Shown: positions 45,553-53,450 of the stretch, piece after piece
How the letters are laid out: each line of letters starts with the position of its first letter
Position numbering within the stretch: the stretch's first letter is position 1
Source: an uncultured Psychrobacter sp.
Lineage (GTDB): Bacteria; Pseudomonadota; Gammaproteobacteria; Pseudomonadales; Moraxellaceae
Reading direction: 5' to 3'
Assembly (NCBI GenBank): GCA_947489525.1
Contig: CANLDW010000004.1
Location: 1-64,000, forward strand
DNA: 64,000 nt
Notes under the pieces: model-generated
The model's database searches: none
Seen by the model: only the letters and a program-made list of their open reading frames with translations
Told to the model about the DNA's origin: nothing
Made by a program: the position numbers and the translations under genes

Positions 45553-46119
45553 GTGAGACAAACGATCGCATTCCGAATAGTCCATAACCTAGAAAATAAA
45601 GATGAGAATATCGAAGTAAGTCTTCAAATAGCAAATAATGTAGACGAGATGAAAAAACAGCTCATACAAAAGTTAGTACAAGATGTTAAGACCAAATTTT
45701 CCGAGAAGTATAGCGATAAACCTTTTCAACTAGATGTCAGTAACATTGGAGAAGGTAAAAGCTATGAGCAAATAAACTTGAAAATATCAAATTTTGATAA
45801 GGGGGATATCTCTTTAGAGTTTCAAAAATCAAACTTTGATATACCTTGCTTAGGGATTAAATTTCATCAGGAAGCAGATGTAAAATCTAATCTTCATTCT
45901 GAAAAAATGAAATCCTTATTAGAAGAGCATTTCAGAGATAAGAAAATCTGGACATCACCGCTTTGGCCTGCTGGCTATTATTTTGACCCAAGAGATTGGA
46001 AAAATTCGAGCAAAGTATGGTTGATGGTTAGAGATAGGAGTATGGCTACGAAAATTTTAGATGAGATAGTCGAAATCTATGAAGTACTAATAAAAAATGG
46101 CTATGAAATTACATCATAA
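45553..46119 (+). CDS. AT-rich orphan hypothetical protein, possibly 5'-truncated
   Basis: 188 residues from a GTG at 45553 with no ribosome site and an in-frame stop 12 bases upstream, so the true 5' end may be lost. VEVSLQIANNVDEMKKQLI-like charged helices lead to a C-terminal part with KKIWTSPLWPAGYYFDPRDW and NSSKVWLMVRDRSMATKILD, aromatic-rich. I do not recognise the family; a nuclease-associated or defence-island fragment is possible but unsupported. Strong AT bias and the IS3 scar next to it suggest foreign origin; it lies beside tRNA-Gly, a typical integration spot. Confidence 0.5.
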   Translation: MRQTIAFRIVHNLENKDENIEVSLQIANNVDEMKKQLIQKLVQDVKTKFSEKYSDKPFQLDVSNIGEGKSYEQINLKISNFDKGDISLEFQKSNFDIPCLGIKFHQEADVKSNLHSEKMKSLLEEHFRDKKIWTSPLWPAGYYFDPRDWKNSSKVWLMVRDRSMATKILDEIVEIYEVLIKNGYEITS

Positions 46120-46273
46120 ATCTTCTGTAGGGTTCTTTACTAAATTAAAATCGAAAAATAAAAAGACGGTCTTACTCAAAGTGATTAATTCCAAATGGTC
46201 GATGTAGTCAGGCAATATGAATGTCTAAAATAACTTACAATAAGAATTCCTGTATAACACCCAAATTTTAACC

Positions 46274-46312
46274 AAAAAAAAGCCCCACCACTCAAATAAG
46301 AGTAGTGGGGCT
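46274..46312 (-). terminator. terminator of the tRNA-Gly gene
   Basis: AGCCCCACCACTC (46281-46293) pairs with GAGTAGTGGGGCT (46300-46312). On the minus strand the stem is followed by eight T. It lies 43 bases after the tRNA 3' end. Confidence 0.88.
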
Positions 46313-46354
46313 TTTGGCTCAACGTTGGTGATAGGATCACAACGGAGCGATATT

Positions 46355-46429
46355 TGGAGCGGGATAAGAGATTCGAACTCTCGACCCCAACCTTGGCAAG
46401 GTTATGCTCTACCACTGAGCTAATCCCGC
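46355..46429 (-). tRNA. tRNA-Gly (anticodon GCC)
   Basis: The minus strand gives GCGGGATTAGCTCAGTGG as 5' half, anticodon loop CTTGCCAAG (GCC), T-loop GAGTTCGAATC, and an acceptor stem GCGGGAT/ATCCCGC with a T discriminator and an encoded CCA. 75 bases. A terminator follows at 46274-46312. Confidence 0.97.
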
Positions 46430-46609
46430 TTAAATCATCAATCATGTGATGATGAGGGGATATTATACGGACATTTTTTACGCTGTCAATATCTATAAAT
46501 AAAATATTAAAAGCTAAGCTTGCTGGTAGAGGGTTTAGACAGTTGAGTAGGTTATAACCCGTCAATAGCTAGTTATCTAAGCCATTTATTACACATGCCT
46601 TGTCATTCG

Positions 46610-47065
46610 TCATTCCGCTAATTGCAAAATCGGCTGACCATATTCTACGACTTGGCTTTCTTCAACTAAAATCTCACTGACCGTGCCAGCTTTATCACTG
46701 GTAACGGGTAGCAGCTTTGTCAGCACTTCAACAAACCCAATGGTTTGACCTATCTCAATTGCATCACCTTTTTGTATCAAATCATCCGTCGCGCCATCGG
46801 CACTTAAGCGCATATAGCCCACGTGAGGAGAGCGTACTTGTAAAGCCTCTTGGTCTTGGGCATTGTTATTTTTTGCCTCAACAGAGGAATTAGTGTTGTC
46901 GCCTGCCTCCTTTGATGATGAGTTAATAGGATTTCGAACAGAGCTTTTAGCGATACGAGAACCATTAACCACAGTAATAGATTGGTCATGGTCTTCAATG
47001 GTTATTTGATGCACTTGACTTGCTTCTGTGAGCTTTACCAAGCGTTCAACGGCAGCGATATCCAT
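46610..47065 (-). CDS. biotinyl-carrier-like protein lacking the biotinylated lysine
   Basis: A 151-residue AccB-like protein: DIAAVERLVKLTEASQVHQI at the start, a linker rich in N and S, then a lipoyl/biotinyl fold (RSPHVGYMRLSADG, KAGTVSEILVEESQVVEYGQ). The hairpin that should read EAMKM reads FVEVLTKLLP; on alignment with the true AccB at 52466 (IEAMKIMHE) the lysine position is Thr. It therefore should not be biotinylated. It is the last gene of the pxp operon, 70 bases after the YcsG-like gene. Confidence 0.85.
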   Translation of the reverse strand: MDIAAVERLVKLTEASQVHQITIEDHDQSITVVNGSRIAKSSVRNPINSSSKEAGDNTNSSVEAKNNNAQDQEALQVRSPHVGYMRLSADGATDDLIQKGDAIEIGQTIGFVEVLTKLLPVTSDKAGTVSEILVEESQVVEYGQPILQLAE

Positions 47066-47135
47066 AATATTATCCTTATCTACTATTTAAAATCAGTTAA
47101 CTTATACCCCTAACTAATACCTATCAGCTAAGCCC

Positions 47136-48323
47136 CTAACCAAAACCTAAGTACTGAGCAATAGTCATCGCACTGAGCACACTCATAGCCACTGCGATAA
47201 CCCAGCCAAAGGCGGCGATCCAAATCGGGTGTTTATAATTACCAACGATCTTTTTTCTATAAGCGGCGATCAGGATAATCACCATTGCTATTGGTAACAC
47301 CAAACCGTTCAATGTACCGACCAGCACCAGCACTTGCGCCGGCTTACCAATGGTAGCGAATACTAAAGTAGAGATGACGATAAAGCCAATGATAAAAAAG
47401 CGCTTATATTCTTCGATAAAGGGGTGAAAATTGGTCATAAAAGACACTGAGGTATAAGCGGCGCCAATGACCGAGGTCACAGAGGCCGCCCAAATGACGA
47501 TACCAAAGATGATTTTGCCGACGTTACCTAAGATATATTGAAAAGGTGACATCGCCGGATTGGTAGGGTCTAATGCGTAACCTTGCGAGACCACGCCCAA
47601 GACGGCGAGGAATAAAAACACCCGAACGATAGAGGCAATTAAAATGCCTGAAACCGAACTTCTCGTCACCGAGTCAAGGTTTTCTTCACCGCTGACGCCT
47701 GCTTCTAACAAGCGATGCGCGCCTGAAAAGGTAATATAACCACCGACCGTGCCGCCAACTAGAGTGACGATAGCCACCGCGTCGATCTTATCGGGCATAA
47801 TGGTTTTGGTTGCCGCTTCAGCTAGCGGCGGGTCTGATTTAAACACCACATAAATGATAAGTATGATCAGGATAAAGCCCATCAGCTGGGCAAATCTATC
47901 CATAATAGGCCCGGTCTCTCGGCCTAAAAAGATAGCGACTGCAATGACCCCGCTAATGAGCGCGCCGGTAATGGGAGAGATGTTAAACACCGACTCCATG
48001 CCCAGTCCCGCGCCGCCAATATTACCGATGTTAAAGGCCAAGCCGCCAGCGACAATCAAAAAAGATAGCAAATAGCCCACGCCCGGGAACACCAAATTGG
48101 CAATCTCTTGCGCGCGTTTTTTAGAGACGGCAACCACGCGCCAAACGTTGAGCTGTACCCCAATATCCATAATAATAGAGATCAAAATCACAAAACCGAA
48201 GCTTGCCAGCAAGCTTTCGGTAAAAGTAGCGGTTTGGGTCAAAAACCCGGGGCCTACCGCTGAGGTTGCCATCAAAAAGGCCGCGCCCAAAATGGCGGTA
48301 TTGTGTTTTTTTAAGGTGCTCAT
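47136..48323 (-). CDS. NRAMP-like transporter (YcsG type)
   Basis: 395 residues with about 11 TM helices. AVGPGFLTQTATFTESLLAS is the DPGN/MPH-like unwound helix region of NRAMP proteins, but in a divergent form, and VGGTVGGYITFSGAHRLLEA replaces the usual MPHNLYLHS metal site. Bacillus YcsG, next to ycsF (pxpA) and kipI/kipA (pxpB/C), is the same type. The lost metal ligands and the fixed place beside 5-oxoprolinase genes suggest an organic-substrate or cation carrier for this pathway; pyroglutamate uptake is a guess. Confidence 0.85.
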   Translation of the reverse strand: MSTLKKHNTAILGAAFLMATSAVGPGFLTQTATFTESLLASFGFVILISIIMDIGVQLNVWRVVAVSKKRAQEIANLVFPGVGYLLSFLIVAGGLAFNIGNIGGAGLGMESVFNISPITGALISGVIAVAIFLGRETGPIMDRFAQLMGFILIILIIYVVFKSDPPLAEAATKTIMPDKIDAVAIVTLVGGTVGGYITFSGAHRLLEAGVSGEENLDSVTRSSVSGILIASIVRVFLFLAVLGVVSQGYALDPTNPAMSPFQYILGNVGKIIFGIVIWAASVTSVIGAAYTSVSFMTNFHPFIEEYKRFFIIGFIVISTLVFATIGKPAQVLVLVGTLNGLVLPIAMVIILIAAYRKKIVGNYKHPIWIAAFGWVIAVAMSVLSAMTIAQYLGFG

Positions 48324-48459
48324 AAACGTCCTTGTTTAGGATTTTTAATGGAGAACAGATATTTTGAGCTTAGGCTCACCTATGGTGTTTGTCGTTATCA
48401 TTATTTGTTATGACGACTATATTGGTTGTAACGACTACTGACTATCTGTTATTTACTAT

Positions 48460-49194
48460 CTATGCCGATATCTCAATACCTTGCTGCTGCAGCTGCTCTT
48501 TGATACTTTTAGCGAATGCTACCGCGTGTTCGCTATCACCGTGCAAGCAAATACTTTGCGCCTCGACCGGCACCTTTTTGCCATCGACACTGGTCACCAC
48601 CCCTTCGGTAATCATCTCAAGGGCATGACGGCTGGCCTCTTTAGGGTCAGTAATCAACGCGTTGTCCTTGGTGCGTGATACTAGCGAGCCGTCGTTTTCG
48701 TAGTTTCTATCGGCAAACACCTCAGAGATAACTTGCATATCGTGCGCTTTGGCCGCTTTGACTAAATGACCGCCTGATAGGCCCATGATCTTAAGACTAG
48801 GGTCAAAGCGTTTAATCTCACTGACCACGATATCTGCCAAGTCTTTATCAACCGCAGCTTGGTTATACAGCGCGCCGTGCGGTTTAACATAGTCAAGCGT
48901 GACGCCGACCATATCGCATACCGCTTTGGTAGCACCTAGCTGGTAGCTGATAAGGGCGCGGTAGCCATCTTCGTCTAAGTCTTGCTGCACCCGGCCAAAG
49001 TTTTCTTTGTCATCAAGGCCCGGATGCGCGCCGACGCGTACGTTGTTTTGTTTTGCCAGCTTGAGGGTGGCGAGCATCTCGGCATAGGAGCCGGCGTGCA
49101 GACCACAGCTGACATTGACAGAGCTGACTATGGTGAGTAGTTTATCATCTTGGCCGCAGCCTTCGGCGACATCAGCATTTAGATCAATTTTCAT
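48460..49194 (-). CDS. pxpA: 5-oxoprolinase subunit A (LamB/YcsF family)
   Basis: 244 residues: IDLNADVAEGCGQDD, NVSCGLHAGSYAEMLATLKL, VRVGAHPGLDDKENFGR and YVKPHGALYN are LamB/YcsF signatures. With PxpB and PxpC it cleaves 5-oxoproline to glutamate using ATP, repairing the spontaneous product of glutamine and glutamyl peptides. ATG overlaps the pxpC stop by 11 bases. Confidence 0.95.
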   Translation of the reverse strand: MKIDLNADVAEGCGQDDKLLTIVSSVNVSCGLHAGSYAEMLATLKLAKQNNVRVGAHPGLDDKENFGRVQQDLDEDGYRALISYQLGATKAVCDMVGVTLDYVKPHGALYNQAAVDKDLADIVVSEIKRFDPSLKIMGLSGGHLVKAAKAHDMQVISEVFADRNYENDGSLVSRTKDNALITDPKEASRHALEMITEGVVTSVDGKKVPVEAQSICLHGDSEHAVAFAKSIKEQLQQQGIEISA

Positions 49195-50110
49195 GAGCGT
49201 ACTCCTTGATACGTGCGATATAACGTTGTCTGTTTTGGCGCTGTGCTAAAGCGTCTTTTATGGTAACGAGCTGAAACTGGCAGTCTTTGCCGTAACGAAT
49301 TTGCGCCAGCAGTCCAATATCGGCGTCAATGACGCTGGCGATTTTGGGATAACCGCCTGTGGTTTGCGCGTCAGCCATCAGAACGATAGGTTGTCCTTGC
49401 GGCGGGACTTGAATCATGCCGATATCGACGCCGTGCGAGCTCATTTGCAGCGGTGCGCCCAGCTCCAGCGCTTGTTCGCCTTTAAAACGATAACCCATGC
49501 GGTTGCTACTGGTTTCTATCTTCCAGCGTTGCTCAAAAAACAGCTTTTGCGAGGCGCTAGTAAAGTAGTCGTACTCGCTGTTTTTCACCACTCGAATGCT
49601 ATCGGTATCGGGTAGGGCGGCCACGCCTATTACTGGTAATTGCGCAGCAGTTTTGGTATTAATCGTATCATTTTCTTGAATGAATCGACCTTTATAGCCG
49701 CCAAAATCGGCTTTGTCATTGGTGCTTGCCGACTCTAAAACAGGCTGAATAGCAAAGCCGCCATGGACACAAAGGTAGCTGTACATGCCTTTTAAAGGAC
49801 GTACTAGCTTTAATATCTGCCCGGCTTTGGCATTGATACGCCAGTAGCAAGCGATACGCTTATCATCCAGATAAGCTTCATAGATCGCGCCTGTGATACA
49901 AAAAGCAGTATCTTCAGTAAATTCCAGCGTCAAGCCGCCTAAAGTGATCTCTAAAGCGGGTTCGTTTAACGAATTCTTGATTAAAGCGTTACCGGCTGCA
50001 AAGGCCCAGCGATCCATCACGCCACCTCGTTGCACACCCATACTACGATAGCCAAACCTACCGAGGTCTTGGATACTAGCAAGGGCATTGCAGGCTAAAA
50101 CTTTCATCAC
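49184..50110 (-). CDS. pxpC: 5-oxoprolinase subunit C (KipA-like)
   Basis: 308 residues: LASIQDLGRFGYRSMGVQRG, GVMDRWAFAAGNALI and SHGVDIGMIQVPPQGQPIVL belong to the biotin-dependent carboxyltransferase-like (AHS2/KipA) domain. It works with PxpB as an ATP-dependent module. Order in the operon is accB-accC-pxpB-pxpC-pxpA-ycsG-carrier. Confidence 0.95.
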   Translation of the reverse strand: MMKVLACNALASIQDLGRFGYRSMGVQRGGVMDRWAFAAGNALIKNSLNEPALEITLGGLTLEFTEDTAFCITGAIYEAYLDDKRIACYWRINAKAGQILKLVRPLKGMYSYLCVHGGFAIQPVLESASTNDKADFGGYKGRFIQENDTINTKTAAQLPVIGVAALPDTDSIRVVKNSEYDYFTSASQKLFFEQRWKIETSSNRMGYRFKGEQALELGAPLQMSSHGVDIGMIQVPPQGQPIVLMADAQTTGGYPKIASVIDADIGLLAQIRYGKDCQFQLVTIKDALAQRQNRQRYIARIKEYAHEN

Positions 50111-50155
50111 TACCGCCTATTTGTTATCGTTAATTTGTTGTTTTGAGATTATTCA

Positions 50156-50851
50156 TCACTCATAAATATCAATAGCGCTAAATTTAAGCGTATCACCAGC
50201 ACTTAATAGCGTAGGCGACTCTTTGGATAAATCAAATAACTTGGTCTCGGTTTGTCCGAGTAGTTGCCAACCGCCCGGAGAGGCAAAAGGATAGATGCCG
50301 GTTTGCTCACCGCCAATACCGACCGAACCTGCTGGAACTTTGGTACGCGGATTGGTATGTCTTGGGAAGTAGAGCGCTTCAGTCAAGCCGCCAAGGTAGG
50401 GGAAGCCGGGCTGAAAACCAATAAAGTACACGGTATACATCGCTGCCGTGTGTTTCTCGACTACGTCCTGAACCGATAAGCCCAATTCAGCGGCCATCGC
50501 TTTTAGATCAGGACCATACTTGCCGCCATAATGCACCGGAATCTCAGCATGCTTGCCTTGAATTTGTTTTTGCTCGGTGTTGGCGCTTAATTCGGTGAGC
50601 TTTTGTTGCAGAGCTTCTAGCTCTTTATAAGTTAAAGGGATGGTAAACACACTGAGCGTATTCATACCGATGACCACTTCGCTCACCTCTGGCAATTGTT
50701 GTACGCTATCTGCCAGCGCCCAGCACTGCTGCTGCTTGGCAAGCGTGGTCGGCTTGGGAAAAAATAACACCAAATTGGTTTCGCTACACAGCTGCCACTG
50801 CGGCGGCTCAGATGCTGTTGTGTCTTTAGCTGTTGCGTCTTGAATAGCCAT
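50156..50851 (-). CDS. pxpB: 5-oxoprolinase subunit B (KipI-like)
   Basis: 231 residues: EIPVHYGGKYGPDLKAMAAE, YFIGFQPGFPYLGGL and VPAGSVGIGGEQTGIYPF are the AHS1/KipI blocks. The first about 20 residues are variable. It lies 72 bases after accC. Bacillus KipI also inhibits the sporulation kinase KinA, a role that does not apply here. Confidence 0.95.
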   Translation of the reverse strand: MAIQDATAKDTTASEPPQWQLCSETNLVLFFPKPTTLAKQQQCWALADSVQQLPEVSEVVIGMNTLSVFTIPLTYKELEALQQKLTELSANTEQKQIQGKHAEIPVHYGGKYGPDLKAMAAELGLSVQDVVEKHTAAMYTVYFIGFQPGFPYLGGLTEALYFPRHTNPRTKVPAGSVGIGGEQTGIYPFASPGGWQLLGQTETKLFDLSKESPTLLSAGDTLKFSAIDIYE

Positions 50852-50923
50852 AGATTGCGATTCCTTTTTATTGTTGTTTTTACATTTTAATTATTCTTTT
50901 TTATTAGTTTAGCCAGTGCTTGA

Positions 50924-52273
50924 TTAATCGATATTTTCAGCGATCCACTGCGATAAATAATGAATACTTACTTGGCCTTTATTAAATTCGGGATCGGCAA
51001 ATAGTTTTTGGTGCAAGGCAATATTAGTATCAATACCTTCGATTGTGGCTTCTGATAACGCCGCTTTCATCTTATCGATAGCTTGTTCTCGAGTTGGGGC
51101 GTGGACGCATATTTTGGCAATTAAACTGTCATAAGAGGGCGGGACGGTATAGCCGGATTCGATATGGCTATCGACGCGAATCCCAAATCCTGCTGGCAGA
51201 TGGCAATAATCGATACGCCCGGGGCTGGGCATAAAGGTGTAAGGGTTTTCGGCATTGATCCGGCATTCAAACGCATGCCCTTTAATTCTGACGTCTTCTT
51301 GCGTATGGCTTAAGGTTTTTCCGGCGGCAACCAGTATCTGCTCTTGCACGATATCGATACCAGTCACCAGCTCAGTAATGGTATGCTCAACTTGGATGCG
51401 AGTATTCATCTCAATAAAGAAAAACTCACCGTTTTCGTATAAAAATTCAAACGTCCCTGCGCCAATATAATTCATTTTTTCACAAGCTTGCGCGCAGCGT
51501 TCTCCGATTTGTGCGCGTTGTTCAGCGCTAATGCCTGGAGCAGGCGCTTCTTCAATCACCTTTTGATGACGGCGCTGCATCGAGCAATCGCGCTCGCCTA
51601 AATGAATGGCGTTGCCATGGGTATCGGCAAGGACTTGAATCTCGACATGGCGCGGTGCTTGTAGATAGCGCTCTAGATAAACCACGGAGTCGCCAAAATT
51701 GGTTTTGGCTTCCGCTTGCGTCATTGAAATGGCGTTTATCAGGTTCTCTTCATTTTCAACCACGCGCATACCGCGCCCGCCGCCGCCGCTTGCCGCTTTA
51801 ATAATCACCGGATAGCCGACTTCTCTAGCGATTTTTAGCACCTCTTCTTTGTCGCTTGGCAGTGCGCCATCAGAACCGGGCACACAAGGGACGCCAGCCT
51901 CTAGCATTTGTTTTTTTGCCGCCACTTTATCGCCCATGCTTTTTATGTTGTCTGAGGTTGGACCAATAAAGGTTAATCCAGCTTGGGAGACACGCTCAGC
52001 AAAAGCGGCATTTTCTGCCAAAAAGCCATAGCCCGGGTGAATAGCTTCTGCGCCCATAACTTCGGCGGCGGAGATGATCGCTTCTTGGTTCAGGTAGCTT
52101 TTGGTAGCAAGGGCAGGACCGATACAGATCTTTTCATCGGCAAGTTTGACCGGTAGCGAGTCTTTATCAGCTTTGGAATAAACGATAACCGAGGTGATCC
52201 CCAGCTGTTTGCAGGCACGGATGATACGTAACGCAATCTCGCCACGGTTGGCGATAAGAATTTTTTTAAACAT
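50924..52273 (-). CDS. accC: biotin carboxylase, pxp-operon paralogue
   Basis: 449 residues of an ATP-grasp biotin carboxylase: [53 protein letters not shown] (ATP loop), [20 protein letters not shown]. Length equals E. coli AccC (449). Placed with an accB and pxpABC, it is probably not the sole fatty-acid AccC but a dedicated copy whose link to oxoproline metabolism is unproven. Confidence 0.94.
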   Translation of the reverse strand: MFKKILIANRGEIALRIIRACKQLGITSVIVYSKADKDSLPVKLADEKICIGPALATKSYLNQEAIISAAEVMGAEAIHPGYGFLAENAAFAERVSQAGLTFIGPTSDNIKSMGDKVAAKKQMLEAGVPCVPGSDGALPSDKEEVLKIAREVGYPVIIKAASGGGGRGMRVVENEENLINAISMTQAEAKTNFGDSVVYLERYLQAPRHVEIQVLADTHGNAIHLGERDCSMQRRHQKVIEEAPAPGISAEQRAQIGERCAQACEKMNYIGAGTFEFLYENGEFFFIEMNTRIQVEHTITELVTGIDIVQEQILVAAGKTLSHTQEDVRIKGHAFECRINAENPYTFMPSPGRIDYCHLPAGFGIRVDSHIESGYTVPPSYDSLIAKICVHAPTREQAIDKMKAALSEATIEGIDTNIALHQKLFADPEFNKGQVSIHYLSQWIAENID

Positions 52274-52290
52274 GACGCTGTCCTTGCAAC

Positions 52291-52336
52291 TATAGTCAAC
52301 AGACTGTCAGCAGACTTTTAACATTCTTTGACTATA
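52291..52336. repeat. short TATAGTCAA inverted repeat
   Basis: TATAGTCAA and TTGACTATA are perfect 9-base inverted ends 46 bases apart, between accB and accC. They match the termini of the larger dispersed repeats, so this may be a minimal or internally deleted copy. Confidence 0.5.
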
Positions 52337-52377
52337 AAACTTATTTAATAGCTTAAGTATTTTTGGTTTTATTTTTA

Positions 52378-52430
52378 GCCGTTTAGCCGTTTAGCCGTTT
52401 AGCCGTTTAGCCGTTTAGCCGTTTAGCCGC
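52378..52430. repeat. 8 bp tandem repeat between accB and accC
   Basis: Six uninterrupted units of GCCGTTTA and a partial seventh. Such perfect short arrays slip in replication, so copy number may vary between strains and change the accB-accC spacing. Confidence 0.9.
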
Positions 52431-52465
52431 TATCCATAAAAACCATAGCATTTAATTTACTAGGT

Positions 52466-53011
52466 TTAATTCACACTAATGGTAAACAGTACTTGGTCAA
52501 ATTCAACCACATCGCCATCTTCTACCAAAATCTCTTCAATACTGCCGGCGCGATCGGCTTTAACTTCATGCATGATTTTCATCGCTTCGATCACGCACAA
52601 GGTATCGCCTATTGCAACGTTATCGCCTGTATTAACAAATTTGTCAGCATTGGGGTCGGGGCGGCGATAAAAGGTGCCAAGCATGGGAGCGGTGATTTGA
52701 TGGTTTGCTGTATCTGTGTTTGCAGCGTTATCTACAACGTCGTCTGACGTTCTCTCATCTGACATAGCATGGTCTTGGGAGTGGTCTTGAGCAGTCGTGC
52801 TATCGAATTTTGAAGCAGGTGTTGCGTTTGACCTTTTTCGCTGTGCCAAGTCATCTTTAGGGCTTTGCGCACCGCTTTGAGTGCTATTGGTATTTGCGGA
52901 CTGACAAACAATAGCGATACGCTTATTGCCATCGATAACTTCTAGGGAGTTAATATTGGCGCGCTCAGCAATGCTAATGAGCCTTTCTACATCGTTAAAA
53001 TTGATATTCAT
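52466..53011 (-). CDS. accB: biotin carboxyl carrier protein AccB
   Basis: About 181 residues from the ATG at 53011 (GGATG upstream; an ATG four codons earlier is possible). VERLISIAERANINSLEVI at the start, a long Ser/Thr/Asp-rich linker (about 45-105), then the biotinyl domain with CVIEAMKIMHEVKADRAGSI, where the Lys of EAMKI receives biotin. First gene of the operon, with accC and pxpBCA following. It is the genuine carrier; a lysine-less paralogue closes the operon. Confidence 0.93.
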   Translation of the reverse strand: MNINFNDVERLISIAERANINSLEVIDGNKRIAIVCQSANTNSTQSGAQSPKDDLAQRKRSNATPASKFDSTTAQDHSQDHAMSDERTSDDVVDNAANTDTANHQITAPMLGTFYRRPDPNADKFVNTGDNVAIGDTLCVIEAMKIMHEVKADRAGSIEEILVEDGDVVEFDQVLFTISVN

Positions 53012-53023
53012 ATTTTCATCCAT

Positions 53024-53450
53024 ATTCTTTGCCGTTTTATTAAAGAAAAAGGCAGATAATAGTCCATTACTGTTTATACTAAGTCATTTGTAACTATTCA
53101 TAAAGTAATAAAGTATTACGCTTAGTAAGTCGTTGCTAAAATTAATGTGCTTACAATGTATAAGTGACTAAGATACTCATGTTGAGTTATTAGCAGGTTA
53201 GCTTTTATCACCAAAAGATATAAAAATTAGCAAAAAGGCTATGTTTGTCACTTGTCTGCCTATGCTATATATAAAGGCGTTCGAACAGATATATTATAGT
53301 AAGTATATTTATGACAGTAAATTTAGCTGCTACTATAAAACGATAAATTCTTAATATTCTTAATAACTATTTAAACTTTAAATTAATTCATTTTTCGTAA
53401 AAATTTTTATTTACAATTATTAATACAATATAAAAATAAGGAAAATCCCT
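53024..53450. other. AT-rich intergenic region between divergent operons
   Basis: 427 bases between accB and the decarboxylase gene. Very AT-rich, with no gene, RNA or clear repeat seen. It must hold both promoters; I could not place -35/-10 boxes with confidence. Confidence 0.5.

Noticed and set aside
46185..46565. 126-residue minus-strand frame over the tRNA region
   Set aside because: It reads through the tRNA-Gly gene and its terminator; the protein has no coherent family pattern.
47136..48323. Ordinary Mn/Fe NRAMP importer (MntH)
   Set aside because: Canonical DPGN and MPH metal motifs are not kept, and the gene is fixed in a pxp operon.
52378..52430. Possible CRISPR array
   Set aside because: 8 bp units follow each other with no spacers.
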